Source of the DNA: Roseovarius sp.
GTDB taxonomy: Bacteria > Pseudomonadota > Alphaproteobacteria > Rhodobacterales > Rhodobacteraceae
Assembly: GCF_030373445.1 (NCBI RefSeq)
Contig: NZ_JAUCYU010000001.1
Span: forward strand, 186,001 to 250,000
Direction: 5' to 3'
DNA length: 64,000 bases
In this document: positions 17,586 to 26,920 of the stretch, piece after piece
Layout of the letters: each line of letters opens with the position of its first letter
Numbering within the stretch: the stretch's first letter is position 1
Program-made: the position numbers and the translations under genes
Notes under the pieces: model-generated
The model's input: only the letters and a program-made list of their open reading frames with translations
Told to the model about the DNA's origin: nothing
The model's database searches: none

Positions 17586-17957
17586 ATGATACGCGCAATC
17601 GACCTGACCGACGCCGAAACCCACGCGCTGGACGCCGCACCACGGCAGATGACGATGAGCGGCCCCGACGTGGCCGCGCCGACCGAGTGGGAGAACCTCG
17701 TGGTCGACCGCCCCTCGCCCCATGTCCGGGCGGGCACTTGGAAATGCGAGCCCTACACGGACGAGATCACCGATTACGAGTTCGACGAGTTCATGTACCT
17801 GATCGAGGGGCATATCGAGCTGATCTACCCGGATGGCACGCGCGACAGCTTCGGGCCGGGGCAGGCGTTCCTGCTGCCCAAGGGCTTCACCGGCACGTGG
17901 CACCAGCCCGAAATGGTGATCAAGTATTTCGTCATGATCGGCCGGCAGGACAGATGA
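17586..17957 (+). CDS. Cupin-domain protein (cupin_3/DUF861-like)
   Basis: 123-residue cupin beginning MIRAIDLTDAETHAL. The barrel segments are RAGTWKCEPYTDEITDYEFDEF and MYLIEGHIELIYPDG, then FGPGQAFLLPKGFTGTWH. This resembles the ureidoglycine/EutQ-like cupin_3 group, function unspecified. ATG 17586 is chosen because the GC-rich coding signal starts there and GGAAAG lies about 10 nt upstream; in-frame ATGs at 17538 and 17490 fall in AT-rich islet DNA. Overlaps the GMC gene by 4 bp. Confidence 0.7.
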   Translation: MIRAIDLTDAETHALDAAPRQMTMSGPDVAAPTEWENLVVDRPSPHVRAGTWKCEPYTDEITDYEFDEFMYLIEGHIELIYPDGTRDSFGPGQAFLLPKGFTGTWHQPEMVIKYFVMIGRQDR

Positions 17958-19657
17958 GCGATTACGACTACATCATCGTCGGGGCCGGGTCGGCCGGCTG
18001 CGTGCTGGCCAACCGGCTGGGCGAGGACCCGTCGCTGCGCATCCTCGTGCTGGAGGCCGGGGGCGACGACCGCTCGCTGATCGTGCGGATGCCCGCCGCG
18101 CTGTCGATGCCGATGAACACGAAGCGGTTCAACTGGGGCTTCCGGACAGAGCCCGAGCCGCATCTCGACGGGCGGCGAATGAACCTGCCGCGCGGCAAGG
18201 GGCTTGGCGGCTCGTCCTCGATCAACGGGATGTGCTGGGTCCGGGGCAACCCGATGGATTACGAGCTTTGGGTGGCGCGGGGGGCGACGGGCTGGGGCTG
18301 GAACAGCGTGCTGCCCTATTTCCAGCGGCTGGAGAATGCCGGTGACGCGGGCGACCTGCGCGGGCGGGGCGGGCCGATCGACGTGACGCGCGGGGCCGAG
18401 GCGAACCCGCTTTACGAGGCCTTCATCGAGGCCGGGGTGCAGGCCGGATACGCCCGCAGCGCCAACATGAACGACCGCCAGCACGAGGGCTTCGGCCCGA
18501 TGGAGATGAACGTGGGCGGCGGCGTGCGCTGTTCGGCGGCAAGGGCTTCCCTCCGCCCGGCGATGGCGCGGGGGAACGTGCGGGTGAAGACCTATGCGCA
18601 GGCGACCCGCGTGATCCTCGACGGCGGGCGGGCGACCGGGGTGGAATACCGCCATAACGGCGAGGTCCGGACCGCCATGGCAGGGCGCGAGGTGATCGTC
18701 TCGTCTGGCTCGATCATGTCGCCGGTGCTGCTCAAGCGCTCGGGCATCGGGCCGGGGGAGGAGTTGCAGGCGGCCGGGGTGAAGGTTCGGCACGATCTGC
18801 CCGGCGTGGGCGAGAACCTGATGGATCACCTCGAGGTTTACGTGCAGCAGGCCTGTACCCGGCCGATCACGCTTTATTCCGCGCAAGGCATGCTGGCGAA
18901 GGCGCGGATCGGGCTGGAATGGCTGCTGACGCGCAAGGGACTGGGCGCGTCGAACCATTTCGAGGCGGGCGCGCATATCCGGAGCCGGGCGGGGGTCAGC
19001 TATCCCGACCTGCAGATGCATTTCCTGCCGATCGCGATTTCCTATGACGGCACGACCCTGGCCGAGGGGCACGGGTTCCAAGTGCATGTGGGGCCGAAAC
19101 GGTCGAAGAGCCGGGGCTGGGTGCGGCTGGATGCCGAGAGGCCGGATGGGCCGCCGAAGGTGCGGTTCAATTACATGAGCCATCCCGAGGATTGGCAGGA
19201 GATGCGCGCCGGGATCAGGCTGACGCGGGAGGTGTTCGCGCAGGCGGCGTTCGACCCGTACCGGGGCGAGGAGCTTGCACCGGGGCCGGAGGCACAGTCG
19301 GACGAGGCGCTCGACGCGTTCATCAAGGCGAAGGTGGAGAGCGCCTATCACCCCTGCGGCACCTGCCGGATGGGCACGGATGCGCTGGCGGTGGTCGACC
19401 CGGAGTGCCGGGTGCGCGGGGTCGAGGGGCTGCGCGTGGTGGACAGCTCGATCATGCCGCAGGCGACGGCGGGGGATCTCAATGCGCCGACGCTGATGCT
19501 GGCCGAGCGGGCGGCGGATCTGATCCGGGGGCGGGCGCCTCTGGTGGTCGAGGACGCGCCGATCTTGGTGGATGCGGCGTGGCGCGAGCGTCAGCGGTCG
19601 GCGGAGGTTTCCCAGGCGCTGGCGGGGGCGGATGCGGGGTATTTCGACCTGGGTTAG
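17954..19657 (+). CDS. GMC oxidoreductase, choline-dehydrogenase-like
   Basis: 567-residue FAD enzyme with the dinucleotide motif VGAGSAGCVLANRL at residues 9-22, the GMC signature PRGKGLGGSSSINGMCWVRG, second signature SGSIMSPVLLKRSGIGP, and catalytic histidine near residue 466 (YHPCGTCRMG). It oxidises an alcohol, in the closest relatives choline to betaine aldehyde, though GMC specificity is broad. Preceded by an overlapping cupin. It faces the proX operon, whose cargo may be related. Confidence 0.85.
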   Translation: MSDYDYIIVGAGSAGCVLANRLGEDPSLRILVLEAGGDDRSLIVRMPAALSMPMNTKRFNWGFRTEPEPHLDGRRMNLPRGKGLGGSSSINGMCWVRGNPMDYELWVARGATGWGWNSVLPYFQRLENAGDAGDLRGRGGPIDVTRGAEANPLYEAFIEAGVQAGYARSANMNDRQHEGFGPMEMNVGGGVRCSAARASLRPAMARGNVRVKTYAQATRVILDGGRATGVEYRHNGEVRTAMAGREVIVSSGSIMSPVLLKRSGIGPGEELQAAGVKVRHDLPGVGENLMDHLEVYVQQACTRPITLYSAQGMLAKARIGLEWLLTRKGLGASNHFEAGAHIRSRAGVSYPDLQMHFLPIAISYDGTTLAEGHGFQVHVGPKRSKSRGWVRLDAERPDGPPKVRFNYMSHPEDWQEMRAGIRLTREVFAQAAFDPYRGEELAPGPEAQSDEALDAFIKAKVESAYHPCGTCRMGTDALAVVDPECRVRGVEGLRVVDSSIMPQATAGDLNAPTLMLAERAADLIRGRAPLVVEDAPILVDAAWRERQRSAEVSQALAGADAGYFDLG

Positions 19658-20841
19658 CGGGCGTTTTCGAGGGCCGCGTCGATGAGGCCGGCGATTTCCG
19701 CCTCGGTGGCCTGGCGGGGGTTGGTGGTGGCGGCGACGTCCTGGATGGACTTGGCGGCGATGCGGGTGGCGCAATCATCGGCCACGCCGATTTCCGTGAG
19801 AGTTCGGGGGATGTTCAGGCCGTCGAGGATCGATTCGACATGGGCGGCGAAGGCGTCGGGCGAGAGCGCCCCCTGCCCCATCGCCTCGGCCATGCGGGTG
19901 GGCTTGTCGCCGAGAACGGGCAGGTTGAAGCGCAGGACGAGCGGCAGGATGACGGCGTTGGTGAGGCCGTGCTGGGTGTCGTACTCGGCGCCGACCATGT
20001 GCGAGATGGCGTGGACCAGCCCCAGCCCCTTGAGGAAGGCGATCCCGGCAAGGCAGGAGCCCGCCAGCATCCCGCCGCGGGCGACGAGGTTGTCGGGCTC
20101 GGCCACGGCGGTGGGGAGGTGTTTGCCGATGAGGGTGAGGGCCTGAAGGGCGAGCCCGTCGCAGAGCGGGTTGAAGCCGGGGACGGAATAGGCCTCGATC
20201 GCGTGGGTCAGGGCGTCGGCGCCGGTCCAAGCCGTGAGGGTCTGTGGCAGGCCGACGGTAAGCTCGGGGTCGAGCAGGGCAAGCGCGGGCTTGAGGGCGG
20301 GGTGCCAGACGCAGAGCTTCATGCCCCGGGCGACATGGGTGACCATGCCGGTGCTTTCCGTCTCGGCCCCGGTGCCGGCGGTGGTGGGGATGGTGATGAG
20401 CGTGGGGAAAGCGGGCTGGCCGGTCATGTCGGGCGGGGACTTGTCGAAGTCGAAATCCCACAGGTCGATGGCGTTGGCGGCGGTCAGGCAGACGGCCTTG
20501 CCGCCATCCATGGCGCTGCCCCCGCCGATGGCGATCACCGCGTCATGGCTACCCTCGCGGTACATCGCCCGGCCCGCGCCGATCTCGTCGTCGCGGGGGT
20601 TGGGGGATATGCCGGAGAAGACGTCGGAGGCGAGGCCCGCACCCGCCAGCACCTCTTGCAGACCGCCGATGAACGGCAGGTCGCGGCTGCCCCGGTCGGT
20701 GACGATCAGCGGGTTCTTGAGCCCCATCGCCGCGCAACGCGTGCCCATCTCCGACAGGCGGCCCGGGCCATAGGCGATGGGCACCGGAAAGGTCCAGTCC
20801 TGCGGGGCGAGCAGATCGTCTTCGATGGGCGACAGGGGCAT
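19654..20841 (-). CDS. Iron-containing alcohol dehydrogenase
   Basis: 395-residue class III (Fe-ADH) enzyme. Cofactor segment GGGSAMDGGKAVCLTAANA near residue 100, and metal-ligand region LGLVHAISHMVGAEYDTQHGL near residue 265. ATG 20841 has AAGGA 8 nt upstream and fits the family N-terminus. Interconverts an alcohol and aldehyde (or hydroxyacid semialdehyde) with NAD(P). Last gene of the proX-proV-proW-amidase-ADH operon; its 3' end overlaps the convergent GMC gene by 4 bp. Confidence 0.85.
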   Translation of the reverse strand: MPLSPIEDDLLAPQDWTFPVPIAYGPGRLSEMGTRCAAMGLKNPLIVTDRGSRDLPFIGGLQEVLAGAGLASDVFSGISPNPRDDEIGAGRAMYREGSHDAVIAIGGGSAMDGGKAVCLTAANAIDLWDFDFDKSPPDMTGQPAFPTLITIPTTAGTGAETESTGMVTHVARGMKLCVWHPALKPALALLDPELTVGLPQTLTAWTGADALTHAIEAYSVPGFNPLCDGLALQALTLIGKHLPTAVAEPDNLVARGGMLAGSCLAGIAFLKGLGLVHAISHMVGAEYDTQHGLTNAVILPLVLRFNLPVLGDKPTRMAEAMGQGALSPDAFAAHVESILDGLNIPRTLTEIGVADDCATRIAAKSIQDVAATTNPRQATEAEIAGLIDAALENAR

Positions 20842-20863
20842 TCGGGGTATCCTTGGTTGAAGG

Positions 20864-22297
20864 TCAGGCAGGTTCGGGCGGGCGGCGGTCGTGCCACGGC
20901 GCGGCCTCTTCCAGTTGCCGGGCAAGGCGGAGCATCAGGGCGTCGGCGCCCACATGCCCCACCATCTGCACCGCCAGCGGCAGGCCGTCGCGCTGGTAAA
21001 GCGGCACCGACATGGCAGGCTGGCCGGTGACGTTGAAAATCTCGGTATAGGGCGCGAAGCGGAAGGAGCGTTCGGCCCAGGCGTCGATATCGTCATTCAC
21101 CAGATCGGTCAGCAGCCCGGTTTCCAGCGGCGGCTCGGTCAGCGCCGGCAGGAGCAGCAGGTCGAGCCCGGCCATGGCCGCAGCGATCTTGCGGCGGATC
21201 GCGGTCATGCGCATGCGGGCCTGCACCATGTCGACCGAGGACAGGCGCCGTGCCTGGTCGATCGACCAGTGAATGAGCGGCCCGAGCTCCCCTTCCTCCG
21301 GCGGGCGGCCGAGCGCGGCGGCGCGGGCGTCGATCACGGCGGTCAGCTCGCTGGCCCAGAAGGGCAGCGAGCAATCGAACGGGTCGACATCCTCGGGCCA
21401 GTGGAACTCTTCCGTCCGGTGGCCGAGGCTTTCGAGCAGTTTGCGGGCCTGTGCCACGGCGTCGCGCGTCGGCTGATCGGCCTCGTGCCCGGCGGGCGAG
21501 GTCAGAACCACGCCCACGCGCAGACCCTTGGGCGCCTCCGACAAAGCGGTCACCAGGTCCTCGGGCAAGGGCCGCCACGGCATCGGCTGGCCCGCTTCCG
21601 GGGCGGCGGTGGCGGCCAGCATCCCGGCGGAATCGCGCACCGTGCGGGTGACCACGTGGTCCACGTTGATCCCGCCCACCAGCGGCCCCATGGCCGAACC
21701 GCTGGCGATCACCCCGCCCGAGGGCTTGAACCCGAAGAGCCCGCAACAGGCCGCCGGCACCCGGATCGAGCCGCCGGAATCGCTGGCATGGGCCATGGGC
21801 ACCATGCCCGAGGCCACGGCGGCGGCGGCCCCGCCGCTCGAACCGCCGGGCGTGCGGGTCAGGTCCCACGGGTTGGCGGTGGGGCCGAAAAGCTCGGGTT
21901 CGCAGCCGTAATCGGTGGCGAATTCCGGCGTGTTGGTGCGGCCCGGAATGACCAGCCCCGCCGCCCGCCAGCGGCGGACCAGCGCGCTGTCCTCCGCCGC
22001 CTCGGGCGCGTCGGCGAAATAGCGGCAGGCATGCGTGGTCCGGAACCCTGCCACGTCGACATTGATGTCCTTGGCAAGGAAAGGCACCCCGGCGAAGGGC
22101 GCGTCGGTGTCCACGCTCTCGGCCGCCTGCCGCGCGGCGGCGTCGTTCCGGGCGACCACGGCGTTCAGGGCCGGGTTCAGCCGGTCGATCTCGGCCAGTG
22201 CCGCGTCGAGCAGTTCACCCGCGCTGACCTCGCCCTTGCGCACCAGCGCGGCGAGGCCGGTCGCATCCTGACCGCGATAGTCGTCAATGCTCAGCAT
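20864..22297 (-). CDS. Amidase (amidase-signature family)
   Basis: 477 residues with the Ser-cisSer-Lys triad visible: K76 in FLAKDIN, S152 in TPGGSSGGAAAAVASG and S176 in SDSGGSIRVPA. Hydrolyses a carboxamide; not GatA, since no gatB/gatC are present. It sits 11 nt after the betaine-type permease gene and 22 nt before Fe-ADH, which suggests the imported compound has an amide or is turned over through one. Confidence 0.88.
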   Translation of the reverse strand: MLSIDDYRGQDATGLAALVRKGEVSAGELLDAALAEIDRLNPALNAVVARNDAAARQAAESVDTDAPFAGVPFLAKDINVDVAGFRTTHACRYFADAPEAAEDSALVRRWRAAGLVIPGRTNTPEFATDYGCEPELFGPTANPWDLTRTPGGSSGGAAAAVASGMVPMAHASDSGGSIRVPAACCGLFGFKPSGGVIASGSAMGPLVGGINVDHVVTRTVRDSAGMLAATAAPEAGQPMPWRPLPEDLVTALSEAPKGLRVGVVLTSPAGHEADQPTRDAVAQARKLLESLGHRTEEFHWPEDVDPFDCSLPFWASELTAVIDARAAALGRPPEEGELGPLIHWSIDQARRLSSVDMVQARMRMTAIRRKIAAAMAGLDLLLLPALTEPPLETGLLTDLVNDDIDAWAERSFRFAPYTEIFNVTGQPAMSVPLYQRDGLPLAVQMVGHVGADALMLRLARQLEEAAPWHDRRPPEPA

Positions 22298-22308
22298 CTG
22301 TCACCTTC

Positions 22309-24381
22309 TCAATCCGAGGACAGCCCCAGCTCCTGCTGGCGCTTCTGGCTCCAGGCCTGTGTCATCCGGTCGGCGATCATCGCGATGATCGCCATGCCCA
22401 GCCCGGCCACGATACCGACGCCGAAATCGCCGTCGCCCAGCCCGATATAGACCCGCTGGCCCAGCCCGTTGGTGCCCACCAACGCGGCGATGACCAGCAT
22501 GGCGATGCCGAACATGATGGTCTGGTTGAGGCCCAGCATCATCACCGGCAGCGCCAGCGGCAGCTTGACCCGCCACAAGAGTTGCCGCCGGGTGCAGCCG
22601 ATCGCCGTCGCCGCCTCGATCACGTGGGCGGGGATGTTGCGCAGCCCGTGCTCGGCATAGCGGATGGCGGGCACGATGGCATAGGCCATGATCGCCAGCA
22701 GGGCCGTGAACTCGCCGATCTTGAAGATCATCAGGAAGGGGATGAGCAGCACGAAAAGCGGCATGGTCTGCAGCGTGTCGTTCACCGGGCGGAGGATGGC
22801 GGAAAGCCCGTCGAATTCCGAGGCGAGGATGCCGAGCGTGGCGCCGATGGCGAAGGAGAGAAGCACCGCCAGACCGCACAGGTAGATCGACAGAAGCGCC
22901 TGTGGCCAGACACCCGAGATGATGATGAACCCGAGCCCCAGGAAGGTGCCCAGCGCCAGTTTCGGGCCCGAGAGCTGCCAGCTCAGCAGGGTGGCCATCG
23001 CCAGCAGGGTGGGCCATGGCAGGCGGGTCAGGCCGAAGTACAGCAGCGTTGCGCAGAAGGCCACGAAGAGCGCCGCCATCATGCCGCGGCGCCATGCGGT
23101 CAGCCCGATCAGCGCGACGGCGGCCGCGGCATAGGCGAGCTTGAGCGTGGTGGTGAACTCGAACCCCCATGTGAAGGGCGAGATGGTCTCCTGCAGGCCG
23201 ATCTTGACGGGCAGCATGACGAAGAAGAACGCCGCCGTCTTGATCATCGAGATGAGGTCGGCGAACTCGACCACGATATAGGTCACCGCGTCGTTGAGGT
23301 AGCGGGCCGGGAAGATCTCCCATGACCGGGGGTATTCGTTGAGGAAAGGCAGCACCTGCGCCAGCAGGGCGACGCCGATGCCCAGCCCGGCCGCGATCAG
23401 CCACATCCGGTGGCGCGAGGCGAAGCTCTCGTCGAGCACCGGCTCCTTCGGTTCGGCGGTGGCGGCGGCGGCGGTGATCCGGTCCATCACCATGGCCATC
23501 AGGGCGATGACGATGCCCGCCAGAAGGCTTTCGCCGAACTGCGCCTTGCGCATGGTCGACAGCACCTCCCAGCCGATATCGGCGGTGCCGCCGATGATCG
23601 AGGCGATGATGACCATGGAAAAGGCGGCCATGGTCGTCTGGTTCACGCCCAGCAGGATCTGGCGCATGGCGCTTGGCACGCGCACGCGCCAGAAAAGCTG
23701 GGGCGCGGTGGCGCCGGACATGAGGCCGGCCTCGATCACCTCTTGGGGCACGCGGCGCAGGCCGAGCATGGTGTTCCGCACGGTGGGCGGGAAGGCGTAG
23801 AGCACGCTGGCGATCAGGCCGACGACGGGGCCGAAGCCGAAGAGCAGGAGGATCGGCAGGAGGTAGGCGAAGGCGGGGACCGTCTGGAGGAGGTCCATCG
23901 TGGGCTTGATGGCGCGCTCGGCGCGGTCGGAATAGAAGGCGAGCGTGCCCAGCGCAAAGCCCACCAGCACCGCCAGCGGCACCGAGATGGCGACCAGCGC
24001 GAGCGAGTTCATCGACTCGTGCCAGTAGCCGATGACGACCATGTAAAGCACGGAAATGAATGAGAATATCGCAAGCTGCCAGCCCGACACGGCATAGGCC
24101 GCGAAGGTGACGAGGGTGAGCGTGACCGACCAGGGCAGCCAGTTGAGGAACTCGCGCACCGCCGACATGGGTATGCTGAGCGCAGAGGATATGGCGCGGA
24201 AGAACGGGCCGAACACGTCGACGCACCATTCCATGAAGCTGTTGAGCAGCGGCGTGATCGGCATGACCCAGCTTTCGGGGTATACCACAAGCCAGCCCGC
24301 CCAGCGCTGCAGCGCGAGGAAGGCGAGGGTGAGCGCGATGAGCAGGCACCATGCAAGGGTAAAGGGGCGGAGGTGGTTCAC
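22309..24381 (-). CDS. Fused double permease of a glycine-betaine/proline-type ABC importer
   Basis: 690 residues containing two tandem ProW-like permease domains. Each has a BPD_transp_1 core: LVALVGF... LLQTVPAFAYLLPILLLFGFGP near residue 185 and LQTMPLFVLLIPFLMIFKIGE near residue 535. Each is followed by an EAA-type loop (RRVPQEVIEAGLMSGAT and RNIPAHVIEAATAIGCT). A single chain thus replaces the usual homodimer. Overlaps proV by 4 bp. Confidence 0.85.
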   Translation of the reverse strand: MNHLRPFTLAWCLLIALTLAFLALQRWAGWLVVYPESWVMPITPLLNSFMEWCVDVFGPFFRAISSALSIPMSAVREFLNWLPWSVTLTLVTFAAYAVSGWQLAIFSFISVLYMVVIGYWHESMNSLALVAISVPLAVLVGFALGTLAFYSDRAERAIKPTMDLLQTVPAFAYLLPILLLFGFGPVVGLIASVLYAFPPTVRNTMLGLRRVPQEVIEAGLMSGATAPQLFWRVRVPSAMRQILLGVNQTTMAAFSMVIIASIIGGTADIGWEVLSTMRKAQFGESLLAGIVIALMAMVMDRITAAAATAEPKEPVLDESFASRHRMWLIAAGLGIGVALLAQVLPFLNEYPRSWEIFPARYLNDAVTYIVVEFADLISMIKTAAFFFVMLPVKIGLQETISPFTWGFEFTTTLKLAYAAAAVALIGLTAWRRGMMAALFVAFCATLLYFGLTRLPWPTLLAMATLLSWQLSGPKLALGTFLGLGFIIISGVWPQALLSIYLCGLAVLLSFAIGATLGILASEFDGLSAILRPVNDTLQTMPLFVLLIPFLMIFKIGEFTALLAIMAYAIVPAIRYAEHGLRNIPAHVIEAATAIGCTRRQLLWRVKLPLALPVMMLGLNQTIMFGIAMLVIAALVGTNGLGQRVYIGLGDGDFGVGIVAGLGMAIIAMIADRMTQAWSQKRQQELGLSSD

Positions 24382-25445
24382 GCCGGAACCTCCGCGCCGC
24401 GATGGGTGTCCTGGTGCGCCAGCGCCGAGATGACGCTGCCGGCGGTGACCACGCCCATGACCGCGCCGTCACGCATGATGCGGATGCCGTCCTTGTGCGA
24501 GGCCAGCAGCGGCAGGAGCTGCTCGACGCTGCGCTCGCTGTCCTGCTCGGGCATGGTATCGGCGGGCTGTGCGTCGGGGTCGATGACGTTGCGGGCCTTG
24601 AGCACGCGGACCATCGGCACCTCCTCGGTGAACTCGGCCACGTAATCGTCAGCGGGGTTCACGATCAGCTCGGCCGGGGTGCCCATCTGCACCACCTGGC
24701 CGTCGCGCATGATCATCATCCGGTCGGCGATGCGCAGGGCCTCGAGGAAGTCGTGGGTGATGAAGACGATGGACTTCCGGAGCGAGCGCTGGATGCGCAG
24801 GAACTCGTCCTGCATCTGGCGGCGGATCAGCGGGTCGAGGGCCGAGAAGGGCTCGTCGAGGAACCAGATCTCGGGCTCGATGGCAAGCGACCGGGCGATG
24901 CCGACGCGCTGTTGCTGGCCGCCCGAAAGCTGCCGGGGATAGGCGGTCTCGCGGCCTTCGAGCCCCACCAGCTCGATCACCCGGCGGGCCTTCTCGATCT
25001 GCTCCTTCCGGGGCAGGCCCTGAAGCGACAGGGGAAACGCGATGTTGTCGAAGACGCTCAGGTGCGGCATCAGGCCGAAATTCTGGAACACCATCCCCAT
25101 CTTGTGGCGGCGGATGTCGATCAGGTCCTTGTCGGATTTCTTCAGCAGGTCCTCGCCATCCAGCACCACCTCGCCATGGGTGGCCTCGATCAGGCGGGAC
25201 AGGCAGCGCACCACGGTGGACTTGCCCGAGCCGGAAAGGCCCATGATCACGAAGATCTCGCCCACGTGGACATCGAAGTTCACGTCGGCCGCCGCCGGGA
25301 TGGCGCCGTCTTCGCGCATCCGCTCGGACAGCTCCTTCACCCCGGTCTTGCCCACCTCGGACTTGAAATAGGGCGCGGCGGAAGACTTGTAGACCTTCCA
25401 CAGGTTCCTGCAGGACAGTTTCACATCGTCTTTTGTCTCGCCCAT
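24378..25445 (-). CDS. proV: Glycine-betaine/proline-type ABC transporter ATPase with CBS-like tail
   Basis: 355 residues starting MGETKDDVKLSCRNLWKVYK. Walker A GLSGSGKSTV, signature LSGGQQQRVGIARSLA and Walker B IWFLDEPFSALDP. The ProV-type insertion and a C-terminal CBS-like segment (EQLLPLLASHKDGIRIMRDGAVMGVVT) may sense ionic strength. ATG 25445 follows GGGGAGA; an upstream in-frame start at 25508 is not favoured. Confidence 0.88.
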   Translation of the reverse strand: MGETKDDVKLSCRNLWKVYKSSAAPYFKSEVGKTGVKELSERMREDGAIPAAADVNFDVHVGEIFVIMGLSGSGKSTVVRCLSRLIEATHGEVVLDGEDLLKKSDKDLIDIRRHKMGMVFQNFGLMPHLSVFDNIAFPLSLQGLPRKEQIEKARRVIELVGLEGRETAYPRQLSGGQQQRVGIARSLAIEPEIWFLDEPFSALDPLIRRQMQDEFLRIQRSLRKSIVFITHDFLEALRIADRMMIMRDGQVVQMGTPAELIVNPADDYVAEFTEEVPMVRVLKARNVIDPDAQPADTMPEQDSERSVEQLLPLLASHKDGIRIMRDGAVMGVVTAGSVISALAHQDTHRGAEVPA

Positions 25446-25508
25446 GGCCCGTAATCTCCCCGTGCAGTTCTGTCCCGCGCGGCCTTGTCCGGTCCGCTTG
25501 TCACGCAC

Positions 25509-25534
25509 ATGGCCCGGCCCAAGGGCCGGGCCAT
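25509..25534 (-). other. Perfect 12-bp stem-loop in the proX-proV gap
   Basis: ATGGCCCGGCCC / GGGCCGGGCCAT with a 2-nt centre. First of two adjacent hairpins in the 134-bp gap between binding-protein and ATPase genes. Confidence 0.6.
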
Positions 25535-25541
25535 GTTGTCA

Positions 25542-25562
25542 GGCCCCGCCGGTGGCGGGGCC
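25542..25562 (-). other. Perfect 9-bp stem-loop directly after proX
   Basis: GGCCCCGCC / GGCGGGGCC with a 3-nt loop and no T-tract. With the neighbouring 12-bp hairpin it likely stabilises proX mRNA and reduces read-through into proV. Confidence 0.6.
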
Positions 25563-25579
25563 GGTTCTAGAAAGATCGT

Positions 25580-26524
25580 TCAGCTCTTGGCCGCTTCCGC
25601 CGCCTCGACCCATGCCGACCACGTGTCTTCGTTGGCGTCGATCCATTCGGCGATCACCTCTTCGAGGTCGCGGCCCTTCTGGTCGATCTCGTTCATCAGG
25701 CTGTTCTGCGTGTCGTTGTCGATCGTGAACGCCTCGAACAGCGCCGCGGCGCCGGGCCACGTGCTGGCGAAATCCTTGTTGGCGACCTTGTCGATGCTGG
25801 CTTGCTGGAAGCCGCAGGCATTGCCCTTGCTCTGCCCGGATTCCTCGACGCATTCACCCTCGGCGGCATCCCATTCGACCCAGTTGAACTCGTTCTCGGC
25901 GAAAAGCCAGTGCGGCTGCCAGAACATCATCAGCATCGGCTTCTCCGCCGCGACGGCCGACTTGATCTCGGCGATCATGGCGCCCTCGCTGCCGCCGGCG
26001 ACCGGCTCGAACGGGATCTCGATCTGGCCGACGACGTCCTTCGAACGGGTGCCCCAGTCAGCCGGGTAGGTGATCAGCCGGCCCTTGGGGAACGTGTCGG
26101 GCGAGGCAAAGGCCTGCGCACAATCGTAAAGCGCCTCGTAGCTGGGCAGGCCCGGGCATTGCTCTTCCATGTAGGGCGGGTAGATCCAGCCTTCCTGCGG
26201 CGTCAGGCCAAGCTGGCCCACCACGACGATATCGCCCGACTCGACGGCCTTGGGATAGATGTCGCCCACGTTGTTCGTCCAGACTTCCGGCTGAACGTGC
26301 AGGTCCCCCTGCGAGATGGCCGCGTATTGCGGCACCGCGCCGGCGGTGACGTATTCGACCGAATAGCCCGCCTTCTCGAACAGCGAGCCGAGGATATGGG
26401 CCGAGATATGCTGGCCCGTCCACTCGTTGATCGGAATCTTGATCGGATCGCTCGAGTCGGCATAGGCGCTGCCGGCCCCGGCCAGCGCAAGGCCGGCGGC
26501 TAGGATCAGTGATGTCATCTTCAT
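25580..26524 (-). CDS. proX: Glycine-betaine/choline-type ABC transporter binding protein (ProX/OpuAC)
   Basis: 314-residue OpuAC-type receptor. Signal peptide MKMTSLILAAGLALAGAGSAYA, then IPINEWTGQHISAHILGSLFEKAGYSVEYV. Trp-rich ligand region: GDLHVQPEVWTNN, YPADWGTRSKDVVG, MLMMFWQPHWLFAENEFNWVEWD. Aromatic boxes of this kind bind quaternary ammonium groups. First gene of an operon with proV, fused proW, amidase and Fe-ADH. The pairing with catabolic genes points to uptake for growth rather than pure osmoprotection. Confidence 0.85.
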   Translation of the reverse strand: MKMTSLILAAGLALAGAGSAYADSSDPIKIPINEWTGQHISAHILGSLFEKAGYSVEYVTAGAVPQYAAISQGDLHVQPEVWTNNVGDIYPKAVESGDIVVVGQLGLTPQEGWIYPPYMEEQCPGLPSYEALYDCAQAFASPDTFPKGRLITYPADWGTRSKDVVGQIEIPFEPVAGGSEGAMIAEIKSAVAAEKPMLMMFWQPHWLFAENEFNWVEWDAAEGECVEESGQSKGNACGFQQASIDKVANKDFASTWPGAAALFEAFTIDNDTQNSLMNEIDQKGRDLEEVIAEWIDANEDTWSAWVEAAEAAKS

Positions 26525-26920
26525 GTCTTGATCTCCCTATCAGTCTGAAGCGTTTTGTTTTTGTTCTTGGCTGTGCTCATCTCTTATGGAACCACACATC
26601 CCGGAAGTATTCATCCTAAAAATCGTGGAAATTCAGGGGGGCGGGCATGCCGCGAGGGAAAGCGCCCGCGGATTGGGCCGAAGAGGGCAATCGCCCTGCA
26701 TTACTTGCGCCGGGCGCCGCGGAAATCCGGGGGTGGCACCGGCGTTCTGCATCTTAAGGTGTTGCGCACGAGCGATTTTCCCGCCAACCGCGAAGCCTTG
26801 GCCGCGCCCGCCCGGCCCCGGCCCCGGATGATTCGCCCCCGGCCGCCTAAGTGGTGGCAGAGCCCCCCGCCCCGCGCTAGGCTTTCCCGGCACACAGGCC
26901 CGGCGGAAAGGATGATGGTC
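26525..26920. other. Divergent intergenic region between proX and the MBL hydrolase
   Basis: 396 bp with AT-rich promoter-like DNA near proX (26525-26640) and GC-rich DNA further right. No conserved palindrome or small gene was found; the open frame extending upstream of the MBL gene has no supporting start site. Confidence 0.5.

Noticed and set aside
17825..19774. 649-codon minus-strand frame opposite the GMC oxidoreductase
   Set aside because: The GMC signatures on the plus strand are unambiguous; the antisense product is Arg/His/Pro-rich without any motif.
26555..26920. N-terminal extension of the MBL hydrolase by about 120 codons
   Set aside because: The extension is low-complexity and lacks a ribosome site; GGAAAGG just before 26912-26921 and the family N-terminus support the shorter protein.
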